DNA from: Gluconacetobacter entanii
GTDB lineage: Bacteria; Pseudomonadota; Alphaproteobacteria; Acetobacterales; Acetobacteraceae
DNA length: 64,000 nucleotides
Assembly (NCBI RefSeq): GCF_003206495.1
Contig: NZ_NKUF01000019.1
Location: 1-64,000 of the forward strand
Direction of reading: 5' to 3'
Shown: positions 48,100 to 62,580 of the stretch, one piece after another
How the letters are laid out: every line of letters starts with the position of its first letter
Numbering within the stretch: position 1 is the first letter of the stretch
Position numbers and translations under genes: made by a program
Notes under the pieces: model-generated
The model's input: the letters and a program-made list of their open reading frames with translations, nothing else
What the model was told of the DNA's origin: nothing
The model's database searches: none

Positions 48100-49526
48100 G
48101 TAACCTGACCATCCGCCCCGAGAGGCCCGCCACCGCGCAGCGTTCGCCCGCGGCACCTGCCGCCGTGCCCGCCACGACCACGCCCGCCCTGCGCCGCGCC
48201 ACCGCCGTGCCCGCACTGCCGAACACCGCGCGGCGCGACCGGCGCGCGATCACGAACATCATCCCGATGGCGGAGGACCGCCCCCAGCGCAAGCTGCGTT
48301 CCGGCCCGTTCAGCGTGCTCGACATCGGTTCGACCAAGATCGTGTGCCTGATCGGCAAGGGGGAGCCGGACGGGTCGCTGCGGGTGCTGGGCCATGGCTG
48401 GCGCCGTTCGCATGGCGTGCGCTGTGGCGGGATCGTGGACCTGCGCGAGGCCGAGGCCGCGATCCGCGCCGCCGTGGGGCAGGCCGAGGACATGGCGACC
48501 GTGCGCAAGGACGAGATTTTCATCAACCTGTCGTGCGGCCATCCCGAAAGCCGTCACCTCAACATCCGCTGGCCGATCGGCGGACGCGAGATCGGCGATG
48601 CCGACATGCGCCGGATCACGACCGAAGGCCGCATGCGCGCCCTGACAGAGGGACGTTCGGCCATCCATACGCTGCCACTCGATTACGCGGTGGATGAAAC
48701 GCAGGGCGTGCCGGACCCGCGCGGGCACCTGTGCGACCATCTTTCGGCGCGCATGCATGTCATCGACGCGAACACCACCGCACTGCGCAATGTGGAGGCC
48801 GTCCTGTCGCGCGTGGACCTGACGATCGCGGGCATGGTGTCGGCCCCGCTGGCGTCTGGCCTTGCCGTCCTGAACGAGGAGGAGCGCGACCTTGGCGTCA
48901 CGGTGGTGGACATGGGCGGGGGCACCACCTCGATCGCCGTATTCAGCGAAGGGCGGCTTGTCCATACCGCGAGCATCCCCATCGGCGGGCAGCACATCAC
49001 GCGCGACATCGCGCATGGCCTGTCCACCTCCATCGACAATGCGGAACGACTGAAGACCATGCACGGGTCAGCAGAACTTTCCGCTGGCGATGACCAGGAA
49101 ATGGTGCTGGTGCAGCTTATTGGCGACAACGACCATCATTATGTCAGAATTCCCCGCTCTAGGATCGTTTCCATCATTCATCCGCGCGTGGAGGAAACAC
49201 TCGAAATGGTCAATGACAGGCTGGAAATGGCGGCCCTCGGCCCTGCGGCCGACGGGCGTGTCGTGCTGACGGGGGGGGGATCGCTGCTCGAAGGAATCGG
49301 CCCCATGGCCGCGCGCATGCTCAACCGCCGCGTCCGCCTGGGCCATCCGCGCCATATCCATGGCCTGCCTGAAAATCCGGCGACCTGGCCGATGTTCGCG
49401 ACATCGGCGGGCCTGCTGGCATGGGCCGCGGGCGTAGGTGACACGCTCAATGATACCGGAATCAGTGATGTGCGTCCGGGCGGCCTGTTCAGACGTTTCG
49501 TCGATTTCATCCGCGACAGGGTATGA
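48096..49526 (+). CDS. ftsA: cell division protein FtsA
   Basis: This 476-residue actin-like ATPase tethers FtsZ to the membrane. The core starts at FSVLDIGSTKIVCLIGKGEP (~residue 72), with phosphate-2 region VVDMGGGTTSIAVF and adenosine region VVLTGGGSLLEG. A C-terminal amphipathic segment (GLFRRFVDFIRDRV) fits the membrane-targeting helix. The ~70-residue Ala/Pro/Arg-rich N-terminal extension is longer than in most FtsA proteins. Confidence 0.94.
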   Translation: MSNLTIRPERPATAQRSPAAPAAVPATTTPALRRATAVPALPNTARRDRRAITNIIPMAEDRPQRKLRSGPFSVLDIGSTKIVCLIGKGEPDGSLRVLGHGWRRSHGVRCGGIVDLREAEAAIRAAVGQAEDMATVRKDEIFINLSCGHPESRHLNIRWPIGGREIGDADMRRITTEGRMRALTEGRSAIHTLPLDYAVDETQGVPDPRGHLCDHLSARMHVIDANTTALRNVEAVLSRVDLTIAGMVSAPLASGLAVLNEEERDLGVTVVDMGGGTTSIAVFSEGRLVHTASIPIGGQHITRDIAHGLSTSIDNAERLKTMHGSAELSAGDDQEMVLVQLIGDNDHHYVRIPRSRIVSIIHPRVEETLEMVNDRLEMAALGPAADGRVVLTGGGSLLEGIGPMAARMLNRRVRLGHPRHIHGLPENPATWPMFATSAGLLAWAAGVGDTLNDTGISDVRPGGLFRRFVDFIRDRV

Positions 49527-49534
49527 TATTAACG

Positions 49535-49547
49535 ATAAAGTCTTTAT
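49535..49547. repeat. AT-rich 13-bp palindrome in the ftsA-ftsZ spacer
   Basis: ATAAAG-T-CTTTAT is a perfect inverted repeat in an AT-rich patch of an otherwise GC-rich spacer, about 70 bp before the ftsZ start. It could be an operator or part of an ftsZ promoter; function is unknown. Confidence 0.4.
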
Positions 49548-49616
49548 TTAATACCCGATAAGCAAGCGCACAACGCGCGCCCCCATCCACCCATCCCTCG
49601 CCTTCGGGAGCCGACC

Positions 49617-51161
49617 ATGACCCTGAATCTGACCATCCCGCAGCAGAACCATTCTGACTTCACCCCACGCATAACAGTATTCGGGGTGGGCGGCGGTGGC
49701 ACCAATGCCGTTGACAACATGATCAACTCGCAGCTGCAGGGCGTGGAATTCGTGGTGGCCAACACCGATGCGCAGCAGTTGTCCCACAGCAAGGCCGACC
49801 GCCGCATCCAGCTTGGCCCCCACCTGACGCAGGGGCTTGGCGCGGGCGCAAAGCCCGAGATCGGGCGCGCCGCGGCGGAAGAGGCCTGCGATGAACTGTC
49901 GCGTCACCTCGACGGCGCGCACATGATCTTCATCACCGCGGGCATGGGTGGTGGCACGGGCACCGGGGCGGCGCCGGTCATCGCGCGCATGGCGCGTGAA
50001 CGCGGCATCCTGACCGTGGGCGTGGTGACGAAGCCCTTTACCTTCGAAGGTGGCCGCCGCGCCAAGTCGGCGGATGCGGGGATTGCCGAACTGCAGCAGT
50101 TTGTCGATACCCTCATCGTCATTCCCAACCAGAACCTCTTCCGGCTGGCCAATGAACGCACCAGTTGGCAGGACGCGTTCAAGATGGCGGACAACGTCCT
50201 GTACATGGGCGTGCGTGGCGTGACCGACCTGATGATGGCGCCGGGTCTGGTCAACCTCGATTTCGCCGACATCCGCACGGTCATGGCGGAAATGGGCAAG
50301 GCCATGATGGGCACGGGCGAGGCCGAGGGCGAAAACCGCGCCATCGCCGCCGCCGAGGGTGCGATTTCCAACCCGCTGCTCGAAGACACGTCGATGGGTG
50401 GCGCACAGGGCCTGCTGATCAACATCACTGGTGGCGAGGATCTGACCCTGTTCGAGGTGGACCAGGCCGCCAACCGCATCCGCGAGGAAGTGGCCGAGGA
50501 TGCGAACATCATCTTCGGTTCCGCGATCGACCCGAACCTGAACGGCCGCATCCGCGTCTCCGTCGTGGCGACCGGCATCGAAAGCGCCGCCGAACGCGCG
50601 GCCGCCGCATCGACGGCGACCGCGCCCCAGTCGCAGCCGCAACCGCAGCCCACGGCGGAAACCGCGCCGCCGGCGGCTGCCGCACAGCCAGCGACGCCGA
50701 CGGCCGCGCCTGCGGGACAGCCGCCCTCCCCCTCGGCCCCGCCGGCGGCAGGTCCGGGCACGCCCCATGTGCCGGCCGGCGCGACACCGCTGCGCCAGCC
50801 CAACATGCCGCCTTCGGCCCCTTCGCCGCATACGGTGCCGCCGCAGGTGGCGCAGGCGCAGCGCGGGTCGCCGCGTTCCTCCCTGTTTTCAGACTGGGGC
50901 AAGGCGGCGGAACAGCCGCAGCCACCGCAGTCGCGCAGCCTGTTCGGCGTCGTCACCGGTGCGCTGCGCCGCCGTTCGGCCGCCCCGCAGCAGCAGGTGC
51001 CGCAGTCCGCACCCTACGCCGCCCCGCAGGGCGCGCCGGAACGGGCCGAACCGTCCCTCCAGCAGCCGCCGCAGGGCCGTCCGCCACAGACCCCGCCGCA
51101 GGGTGGTGGCACGCCCGATGACAACGGCCTCGACATTCCCGCGTTCCTGCGTCGCGGATAA
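49617..51161 (+). CDS. ftsZ: cell division protein FtsZ
   Basis: This 514-residue tubulin-like GTPase forms the Z ring. It has [16 protein letters not shown] at the N-terminus, the tubulin signature [10 protein letters not shown] and T7-loop region [11 protein letters not shown]. After ~320 residues comes a ~175-residue Pro/Gln/Ala-rich linker and the C-terminal peptide DIPAFLRRG, which binds FtsA and other partners. A ribosome-binding site (CGGGAG) precedes the ATG. It ends at a very strong terminator. Confidence 0.97.
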   Translation: MTLNLTIPQQNHSDFTPRITVFGVGGGGTNAVDNMINSQLQGVEFVVANTDAQQLSHSKADRRIQLGPHLTQGLGAGAKPEIGRAAAEEACDELSRHLDGAHMIFITAGMGGGTGTGAAPVIARMARERGILTVGVVTKPFTFEGGRRAKSADAGIAELQQFVDTLIVIPNQNLFRLANERTSWQDAFKMADNVLYMGVRGVTDLMMAPGLVNLDFADIRTVMAEMGKAMMGTGEAEGENRAIAAAEGAISNPLLEDTSMGGAQGLLINITGGEDLTLFEVDQAANRIREEVAEDANIIFGSAIDPNLNGRIRVSVVATGIESAAERAAAASTATAPQSQPQPQPTAETAPPAAAAQPATPTAAPAGQPPSPSAPPAAGPGTPHVPAGATPLRQPNMPPSAPSPHTVPPQVAQAQRGSPRSSLFSDWGKAAEQPQPPQSRSLFGVVTGALRRRSAAPQQQVPQSAPYAAPQGAPERAEPSLQQPPQGRPPQTPPQGGGTPDDNGLDIPAFLRRG

Positions 51162-51173
51162 GCCCGAAGGTCT

Positions 51174-51224
51174 GGCCGGGCATGGCGTTGCGGAATGTAA
51201 CGCCATGCCCGGCCCTGTTTTTTT
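51174..51224 (+). terminator. strong intrinsic terminator after ftsZ
   Basis: A perfect 16-bp GC-rich stem (51174-51189 with 51199-51214) has a 9-nt loop, followed by CTG and seven T. It should end most dcw transcription, so lpxC likely has its own promoter; a TAGTAT -10-like element lies at 51290-51295. Confidence 0.95.
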
Positions 51225-51339
51225 CAGGTGCGCAGGCATGGTAACGGTTGGCAATAATCATTGACTGGTTAAACAGGACAGGTCCGGCCTAGTATCCCCT
51301 GACCCGCTCCGTAGCCAACACATTCACCTGTATCGAGGG

Positions 51340-52338
51340 ATGCGCACAATGGATGGCATGTCGATAGGTCCGCGTGAACTTGCCGATGCGTGCGTTACCG
51401 AAACGGTCATGCCCACAGCCGATGCGCCCGACGCCGTGTGGCAGCACACGCTGCGCCGTCCCATCAGCAGCATCGGCACGGGACTGCATACGGGACGACG
51501 CATTTCGCTGTCACTGTCCCCCGCCCCGGCCAATACGGGCATCATCTTCCGCCGCACCGACCTTGATAACCGTATCATTCCCGCAACGTACGACCATGTG
51601 GTCGATACACGGCTGAGCACGGTCATCGGCGATCCCTCCCCCGCTTCGCCCCTGCGGGTGGCGACCATCGAACACCTGATGTCCGCCCTGTGTGGCTGTG
51701 GCATCGACAATGCGTATATCGACCTCGACGGACCGGAAGTGCCGGTGTTCGATGGCTCGGCGTCCGAATTCATGTTCCTGCTGGATTGCGCGGGGCGGGA
51801 ACGCCAGCCTGCCGGTCGCCCCACGCTGGAGATCCTGCGCACCGTGCGGGTGGAGGACGCGGACGCCTTCGCCGAACTTTCCCCCCCATCCACCGACGGC
51901 CTGAACATCAGCATGTCGATCGATTTCGCGGCGCAGGCGATCGGACGGCAGATATTTTCCGCACGGATCTGCGCCACGTCCTTCCGGCGCGACCTTGAAA
52001 ACTGCCGCACCTTTACCCTGCGTCAGGAAATCGACGCGCTGCATGCGGCGGGCCTGGCGCGCGGCGGGTCGCTTGAAAACGCCATCGTTGTCGATGACGA
52101 CCGCATCCTCAACCCCACCGGCCTGCGCAGGCCCGACGAGTTCGTGCGGCACAAGGTCGTCGATGTGATCGGGGACCTGTACCTGTCCGGTGCGGTCATC
52201 CATGGGGATTTCCACGGGCACAAATCCGGCCATACCCTGAACAACCGCCTGCTGCGGACGCTGATGGCCGATACGACAGCATGGCGCCTGCATGGCGTGC
52301 CGATGCACAAGGGGCAGATCGGCCGCGCCGCCGCATGA
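51340..52338 (+). CDS. lpxC: UDP-3-O-acyl-N-acetylglucosamine deacetylase
   Basis: This 332-residue zinc amidase catalyses the committed step of lipid A synthesis. Metal and catalytic motifs are TIEHLMSAL, FVRHKVVDVIGDLYL (HKxxD) and HGDFHGHKSGHTLNN. The first ~25 residues before LRRPISSIGTGLHTG are extra, and an internal ATG at 51358 is an alternative start. Confidence 0.95.
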   Translation: MRTMDGMSIGPRELADACVTETVMPTADAPDAVWQHTLRRPISSIGTGLHTGRRISLSLSPAPANTGIIFRRTDLDNRIIPATYDHVVDTRLSTVIGDPSPASPLRVATIEHLMSALCGCGIDNAYIDLDGPEVPVFDGSASEFMFLLDCAGRERQPAGRPTLEILRTVRVEDADAFAELSPPSTDGLNISMSIDFAAQAIGRQIFSARICATSFRRDLENCRTFTLRQEIDALHAAGLARGGSLENAIVVDDDRILNPTGLRRPDEFVRHKVVDVIGDLYLSGAVIHGDFHGHKSGHTLNNRLLRTLMADTTAWRLHGVPMHKGQIGRAAA

Positions 52339-52362
52339 AGCGCATGAAAACGGAACGACGCT

Positions 52363-52391
52363 CTTCACCCCGCTTGCGCACATGATATAAA
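52363..52391 (+). promoter_or_regulatory. putative promoter of bamD
   Basis: TATAAA at 52386-52391 lies 24 bp before the bamD start in the lpxC-bamD gap. The -35 (CTTCAC) is weak. Confidence 0.35.
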
Positions 52392-52415
52392 GCACGCGCA
52401 ACTGGAAGAGCCGGC

Positions 52416-53294
52416 ATGTCACGACGCAGAACCCGACACATCCCCCTTCTCCGCCGACATGGTGGCATTCTGCCACGTCTGCTTGCCCTCCCCGCGCTTG
52501 GCCTGCTTGTAGCGTGTAACGGCAACAGCGCCATTGTGGAGCACGCCCCCCGCGTGGGTTCAGCAGAAACCCTGTATAATCATGGCGTTGATGCCCTGCG
52601 CAGCAACCGTTACGTCCTTGCGACCATCCAGTTCGACGTCCTGCAGCGTAACTATCCCTATTCCCAGTACACCGCCAACGCGCAGTTGATGGAGGGATAT
52701 TCCGACTACCTGCAGAGCAAGTATCCCGAGGCCGTGCAGCAGCTTGACCGATTCCTTGAACTGCATCCCACCAGTTCGGACGCCGCCTACGCCTTCTACC
52801 TGCGTGCGCTATGTTATTACGAGCAGATCGCCGACGTGCAGCGTGACCAGCAGGGCACGGTCGAATCGATGGATGCGCTTGAGGAAGTCATCACCCGCTT
52901 TCCCCAGACCCCCTATGCCCGTGATGCGCAGTTGAAGATCGACCTGTGCCGCGACCATCTGGCGGGCAAGGAAATGCTGGTCGGGCGTTTCTATCAGGAG
53001 CAGCGCAATTACCAGGCGGCGGTCAACCGCTACCAGCGCGTGGTGCAGGATTTCCAGACGACCAACCATGTCCCCGAGGCGCTGGAGCGCCTGGTGGAAG
53101 TGTATCTGGACCTTGGCCTGCTGGAGCAGGCGCGCAAGACGGGCGCGGTGCTGGCCTATAACTACCCCGACAGCAAATGGTATCGTGACGCCTATGACCA
53201 TCTGCGTGACCATCACCTCATCAAGGGCGTCCCGCCCCGCGCCAGAAAGCAGGGACGCAACGCATTTTCACGGGCATGGCATTCGATCTTCTAG
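52416..53294 (+). CDS. bamD: outer membrane assembly lipoprotein BamD
   Basis: This 292-residue BamD/ComL component of the BAM complex inserts outer-membrane beta-barrels. The signal sequence ends in lipobox LLVAC, so the mature lipid-modified Cys is near residue 34. Five TPR-like repeats follow (AETLYNHGVDALRSNRYVLA...). The C-terminus is basic. It lies 42 bp upstream of recN. Confidence 0.93.
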   Translation: MSRRRTRHIPLLRRHGGILPRLLALPALGLLVACNGNSAIVEHAPRVGSAETLYNHGVDALRSNRYVLATIQFDVLQRNYPYSQYTANAQLMEGYSDYLQSKYPEAVQQLDRFLELHPTSSDAAYAFYLRALCYYEQIADVQRDQQGTVESMDALEEVITRFPQTPYARDAQLKIDLCRDHLAGKEMLVGRFYQEQRNYQAAVNRYQRVVQDFQTTNHVPEALERLVEVYLDLGLLEQARKTGAVLAYNYPDSKWYRDAYDHLRDHHLIKGVPPRARKQGRNAFSRAWHSIF

Positions 53295-53335
53295 GTCCCG
53301 CCCCTTCTGCCTGACCTGTTGATCGGATCATCCGC

Positions 53336-57799
<4,464 letters not shown>

Positions 57800-57865
57800 C
57801 CGATTTGAGACGACGCCCGCGCCATGGGACGGCATGGGTGTCATGACCGGGGGAACTACAGGACC

Positions 57866-58987
57866 ATGAATGTTACAGGGCCGCGGGGGCGGTTACTGGC
57901 TTCACGTCGCGCCATGCTCGGCCTTGCGTGGATGGCGGCAGGATCATCGCTGCTGCCGGGCCATGCCGCGCGGGCACAGGCGCAGCGCAGGCCGATCGCG
58001 CAGAAGGATGCGCTGGTCGCCTTTGGCCATACCGGCCCGATCACCGATGGCGGGTGGAGCATGGTGCATAACCGGGGCGTACAGGCCGTGCGGCAGGCCT
58101 TCCCAGGGATTCGCACCGTCTATGTCGAAAGCGTCCCCTATTCCGCTGATGCGACGCGCATCTTCCGGCAGTTCGTGGCCGAAGGGGCGAACATGGTCTT
58201 CGCCACGTCGGAATATGGCGACTTCATCAAGGACGTGTCCGACCGCGCGCCCGATGTCGCCTTCATGGAATGTGACGGCAATTCCCTCACCTCCAACCTT
58301 GGCTGGTATTATGTCAGTCACTGGTACGCCAGCTACATCCTCGGGATCGCCGCCGCGCTGCTGTCGAAAACGGGGAAAATCGGCTTCCTTGGCGCGTTTC
58401 CCATTCCCTCGGTCTATGCCAGTGCGAATGCGACCCTGCTGGGCGCGCAGTCGGTCAACCCGGCCATCACGTTGCAAGGCATCACCATCAACGCATGGTT
58501 CGACCCGCAGGCCGCGACACAGGCGGCCACTGCGCTGGTGGACAATGGCTGCGACTTCCTGTGCGGGATCATGGATGAACCGGCCTACCTGCGGGTTGCG
58601 GTGGCGCGCGGCGTCTGGGCGGCGATGTGGAACACCGGCATGCGGCAGTACGGGCCGGAAGCCTATGTCAGTTCCGTGGTGCTGGATTTCAACGCGTTCT
58701 ATGTCGCGCAGGTCCGCGCCCTGCTGGAGGGGACGTGGCAGCCCTCCGCCGCGTTCCTGACGCTGGGGCATGGGGTGGACCGTGATGACTGGGGGCCACG
58801 GGTGCCCGAAGCCGTCGCGCGGCAGGCCGATGACATGCGTGCGCGCATGCTGGCGGGATACAACCCGTTCCGGGGGCCGATCCATGACAATCACGGACGG
58901 CTGCGCGTGCCTGCGGGCGTGACGCTGGATGACACCCAGATCTATCACTGCGACTGGGCCGTGGCGGGGGTATCGGGCCTTGGCTGA
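57866..58987 (+). CDS. BMP-family ABC transporter substrate-binding protein
   Basis: This 373-residue binding protein is of the PnrA/BMP family, which captures nucleosides or purines. A twin-arginine-like N-terminus (ASRRAMLGLAWMAAG, cleavage near AARAQA) suggests Tat or Sec export. It has VAFGHTGPITDGGWSMVHNRG and KTGKIGFLGAFPIPSVYA. I chose ATG 57866, preceded by GGGGGAA. There is no lipobox, unlike many BMP proteins. It is the first gene of a four-gene transporter operon. Confidence 0.9.
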   Translation: MNVTGPRGRLLASRRAMLGLAWMAAGSSLLPGHAARAQAQRRPIAQKDALVAFGHTGPITDGGWSMVHNRGVQAVRQAFPGIRTVYVESVPYSADATRIFRQFVAEGANMVFATSEYGDFIKDVSDRAPDVAFMECDGNSLTSNLGWYYVSHWYASYILGIAAALLSKTGKIGFLGAFPIPSVYASANATLLGAQSVNPAITLQGITINAWFDPQAATQAATALVDNGCDFLCGIMDEPAYLRVAVARGVWAAMWNTGMRQYGPEAYVSSVVLDFNAFYVAQVRALLEGTWQPSAAFLTLGHGVDRDDWGPRVPEAVARQADDMRARMLAGYNPFRGPIHDNHGRLRVPAGVTLDDTQIYHCDWAVAGVSGLG

Positions 58988-60566
58988 GTTTCCCACGCGC
59001 CCGCCCACCGCGCCGGGCACCCCGCCGGTCCTGCAACTGCGTGGCATCGGGAAGTTCTTTCCCGGCGTCATCGCCAACCGGGATGTGGACCTGGAGGTCT
59101 GGCCCGGCGAAATCCATGCGCTGCTGGGTGAGAATGGCGCGGGCAAATCGACCCTGATGAATGTCGTCACCGGCATCTACCAGCCTGATGAGGGGGATAT
59201 CCTGCTTGATGGCTACGGGCAGGTGTTCAGTTCCCCGCAGGAGGCGATCCGCGCGGGGATCGGCATGGTCCACCAGCATTTCAAGCTGGTACAGGCATTC
59301 ACGGTGGCGGAGAACATCCATCTGGGCTGGGACGAGGCCCCGCGCCTTGCCTCCGCCCGTGCGATGGAGGCACGTACCCGCGCGATTGCGGAACAGTTCG
59401 GCTTTCCCGTGCGTGCGGATGCGCGCGTTAGCGACCTGTCGGCCGGGGAGCAGCAGCGCGTGGAGATCCTGCGCGTGCTGTCGCGCCGGGCGCGCCTGCT
59501 GATCATGGACGAACCGACCGCCGTCCTGACGCCGGAGGAAACGCGTGAACTGTTCCGCGCGCTGCGTGCCTTTCGCGCGCAGGGGAACGCCGTCATCATC
59601 ATCAGCCACAAGCTGGACGAGGTGATGGAGATTTCCGACCGCGTCACCATCCTGCGCGGCGGGCGGCGGGTCGGCACGTATGACACTGCCGCCTGCACGG
59701 CCGCCATGCTGGCGACCACCATGGTCGGGCGCGAGATCGTGCGCCGGAACATGCGCATGCGGCCGCCCGGCGCACAGCCGATCAGTGCAGCCCACGTCAT
59801 GGGCCTGCGCAACGTCACGGTGCGCGATGGGCGCGGGGTGGACATCCTGCGTGAAGTCTCGCTGGACCTGCATGGGGGGGAAATACTGGGCATTGCGGGG
59901 GTCGCGGGCAACGGGCAGCGCGAACTGACGGAGGTGCTGACGGGACTGCTGAAACCCGATGGGGGGCAGGTCCTGCTCGACGGGGTGGTGATGGAGCGCA
60001 TCGACCCGGCCATCTTTGCCCATGCGGGCGTGGGCCATATCCCCGAGGACAGGCTGCGCAGCGCGCTGGCCCCCTCGCTTTCGATCACCGACAACATGGC
60101 GCTGCGCGAATACGCCATTCCCCCGGTCGGGCGGCGCGGCCTGTATGACAGTGCAGCGGCCGATACGCTGGCGCGCGGGATCGCGCAGGTGGCGGATGTC
60201 GGCATCCCCGACTTCGCCATGCCGGTGCGCAACCTGTCGGGCGGCAACCAGCAGCGCCTTGTCGCGCGGCGCGAAATCCGTATCGCACACCGGGTTCTGG
60301 TCGCGGCCTATCCCGCGCGCGGACTGGATATCGGGGCGATCGCCACCATGCTGTCCTACCTGACGGACCTGCGCGACCGGGGCGTGGGCGTGGTGTTCAT
60401 TTCCGAAGACCTCGAAGACCTGCTCAACGTCTCGGACCGGATCGGGGTGATGTTCCATGGACAGTTGATGGCGGTGGTCGATGCGGGTGAGACGGACATG
60501 GAGACGATCGGCCTGCTGATGGGCGGGCGCGACCCGTCCACCCTGCCCCTGCGGGAGGACGGATGA
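58980..60566 (+). CDS. sugar/nucleoside-type double ABC ATPase
   Basis: This 528-residue protein has two ABC domains. The first has Walker A GENGAGKST, signature LSAGEQQRVEIL and Walker B LLIMDEPTAV. The second is degenerate at Walker A (VAGNGQRELTEVL) with signature LSGGNQQRLVARRE, as in YufO/NupO and RbsA. The listed start is TTG 58980, overlapping the binding-protein stop, because no ATG fits and AEFPTRPP leads into the domain; the start is moderately uncertain. It couples to the permease by ATGA. Confidence 0.92.
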   Translation: MAEFPTRPPTAPGTPPVLQLRGIGKFFPGVIANRDVDLEVWPGEIHALLGENGAGKSTLMNVVTGIYQPDEGDILLDGYGQVFSSPQEAIRAGIGMVHQHFKLVQAFTVAENIHLGWDEAPRLASARAMEARTRAIAEQFGFPVRADARVSDLSAGEQQRVEILRVLSRRARLLIMDEPTAVLTPEETRELFRALRAFRAQGNAVIIISHKLDEVMEISDRVTILRGGRRVGTYDTAACTAAMLATTMVGREIVRRNMRMRPPGAQPISAAHVMGLRNVTVRDGRGVDILREVSLDLHGGEILGIAGVAGNGQRELTEVLTGLLKPDGGQVLLDGVVMERIDPAIFAHAGVGHIPEDRLRSALAPSLSITDNMALREYAIPPVGRRGLYDSAAADTLARGIAQVADVGIPDFAMPVRNLSGGNQQRLVARREIRIAHRVLVAAYPARGLDIGAIATMLSYLTDLRDRGVGVVFISEDLEDLLNVSDRIGVMFHGQLMAVVDAGETDMETIGLLMGGRDPSTLPLREDG

Positions 60567-61630
60567 TGCCCGCGCAGACCCGCTTCCAGCGCCTGCCCGT
60601 CGTCCCTGCCACGCGCATCGCGCTGTGGCGCCTTGGTGCGATTGCCTGCGCCCTGCTGATGACGGCGGGGATCCTTGCGCTGTCGGGCTACAGTCCTGTC
60701 GATCTGGCGTGGCTGGTGGTGCGGTCCACCATCGGGTCGCGCTTCGGGATGGAGGACCTGGCCCTGTTCATGTCGCCGCTGCTGCTGACGGGGGCGGCGG
60801 TGACGGTGTGCAGCCGTATCGGGCTGTGGAATATCGGCGCGGAGGGGCAGTTCTATGCCGGGGCCATCGGGGCGGCGGCGGTGGGCCTGTTTGTCCCGGC
60901 CCCGGCCATCGTGCTGCTGCCGCTGATGGCGGTCGCGGGCATCTCGGCGGGGATGGGCTGGATCGCGATCCCCACGCTGGCACGCGCCTATGCCGGGGTG
61001 AACGAGATCATCACCACGCTGCTGCTCAATTTCGTGGCCTCCCTGCTGACCTATTACCTGACGACCGGCCCGTGGCGGGATCGCGTGACGGGCGCACAGG
61101 TGTCGAGCGCGCGGCTGCCGGTTTCCATCCCCGAGTTCTGGGGCGTGGTGCACTGGGGCTTCCCGCTGGGACTGGTGATCGTGGGGATACTGGCGTGGAT
61201 GATGGCGCACACGCGCTGTGGCTATGAAATCCGCATTGGCGGCGCGAACCCCGATGCCGCGCGCTATGCCGGGATCGCGGTGCGGGCACGCATCATTGCC
61301 GTCATGCTCCTGTCCGGGGGGCTGGCGGGCCTTGCGGGCATGTTCGAACTGGCGGGGACGGTCCACCGGCTTCAGGGGGGCATGGCCAACAATTTCGGCT
61401 ATCTGGGGATTGTCGTCGCCGTGCTGGCGCGCGGGTCGTGCCTGAATGTCATTCCCGCCGCCCTGCTGATGGCGTTCATCCTTGATGCCGGGATCGTGCT
61501 GCAGACGCAGCAGCTGACGGCATCGGTAGTCTTGGCGATCACGGGGCTGATGCTGTTCATGATCGCGCTGGCGGACGAACTGGCCCATTACCGGCCCGTC
61601 GCCAGCCTTGCAAAGGGAGCAAAGCCATGA
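60563..61630 (+). CDS. nucleoside-type ABC permease 1
   Basis: This 355-residue polytopic permease is of the BPD_transp_2 family (YufP/NupP type). GLWNIGAEGQFYAGAIGA and NEIITTLLLNFVA are characteristic; about nine membrane helices are visible. It overlaps the ATPase and the second permease by 4 bases each. Confidence 0.92.
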   Translation: MMPAQTRFQRLPVVPATRIALWRLGAIACALLMTAGILALSGYSPVDLAWLVVRSTIGSRFGMEDLALFMSPLLLTGAAVTVCSRIGLWNIGAEGQFYAGAIGAAAVGLFVPAPAIVLLPLMAVAGISAGMGWIAIPTLARAYAGVNEIITTLLLNFVASLLTYYLTTGPWRDRVTGAQVSSARLPVSIPEFWGVVHWGFPLGLVIVGILAWMMAHTRCGYEIRIGGANPDAARYAGIAVRARIIAVMLLSGGLAGLAGMFELAGTVHRLQGGMANNFGYLGIVVAVLARGSCLNVIPAALLMAFILDAGIVLQTQQLTASVVLAITGLMLFMIALADELAHYRPVASLAKGAKP

Positions 61631-62565
61631 TCGCACTGCTGGGCGGAATGCTGGCGACTGCAGTCCTGGCGGGGGGCGTGCTGGCCCTTGCCGCACTGGG
61701 CGAGGTGATGGCCGAACGCGTGGGTGTCACCAACCTCGGGGTCGAGGGGTTGATGGCGCTGGGCGCGGTTGTCGCGATCATGACGGTCGCGGGCGTACAT
61801 AATCCATGGGCCGGGCTGCTGGCGGCGACGCTGACCGGCGCGCTTGGCGGCATGGTCTTCGCCTTTGGCGCGGTCATCATGCGCGCGAACCAGGTGCTGT
61901 GCGGTCTGGCGGTGACATTCATGGGGCTGGGCCTGTCCACCGCGCTGGGGCACGATTACGCGGGACAGCCCTCCGCCACGGTGTTCGGGCATGTGGCCAT
62001 CCCGCTGCTGTCGGCCATCCCCGTGATCGGGCCGGCATTTTTCGGGCAGAACATCCTCATCATCCCGATCTATGTCATGCTGCCGCTGCTGGTGCATTTC
62101 GTGATGTTCCGCACGCGCCATGGGCTGAACATGCGCGCGGTGGGGGAAAACCCGGCGGCGGCGGATGCGGCGGGCATCCCGGTGATGGCCATGCGCTTTG
62201 GCTATGTCACGCTGGGCGGGGCGATGGCGGGCATGGCGGGGGGATACCTGACGCTGACCTATGTGCCCGTGTGGTCCGAGGGGATGATCGCCGGACGTGG
62301 CTGGATCGCGCTGGCGCTGGTGATCTTTGCCGGATACCGTCCCGTCATGGTGACGTGCGCGGCCCTGCTGTTCGGGCTGATTACCGCGCTGGCGTTCGTG
62401 TGGCAGGCGCGCAACTGGCCCATCGACCCGGCGTTCCTGAACATGCTGCCCTATCTGGGGACGGTGGCCTTCATCATCGTGCCGGTCGTGGTCTGGCATC
62501 GCATGCGCCGCGTCATGGCCGCCCCCGCGGCACTGGCACAGCCCTATTACCGTGACGTGCGGTAA
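61627..62565 (+). CDS. nucleoside-type ABC permease 2
   Basis: This 312-residue partner permease is of the same family (YufQ/NupQ type). It carries GVTNLGVEGLMALGAVVA and GLNMRAVGENPAAADAAGIP, the coupling-helix region. It has about nine helices. It forms a heterodimer with the preceding permease and ends the operon, convergent with the next gene at 15 bp. Confidence 0.92.
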   Translation: MIALLGGMLATAVLAGGVLALAALGEVMAERVGVTNLGVEGLMALGAVVAIMTVAGVHNPWAGLLAATLTGALGGMVFAFGAVIMRANQVLCGLAVTFMGLGLSTALGHDYAGQPSATVFGHVAIPLLSAIPVIGPAFFGQNILIIPIYVMLPLLVHFVMFRTRHGLNMRAVGENPAAADAAGIPVMAMRFGYVTLGGAMAGMAGGYLTLTYVPVWSEGMIAGRGWIALALVIFAGYRPVMVTCAALLFGLITALAFVWQARNWPIDPAFLNMLPYLGTVAFIIVPVVVWHRMRRVMAAPAALAQPYYRDVR

Positions 62566-62580
62566 CAGGGCTGCGGGTAC

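Noticed and set aside
46830-49064. 744-codon minus-strand frame opposite ddl-ftsQ-ftsA
   Set aside because: Long only because of high GC third positions; the three plus-strand genes are certain.
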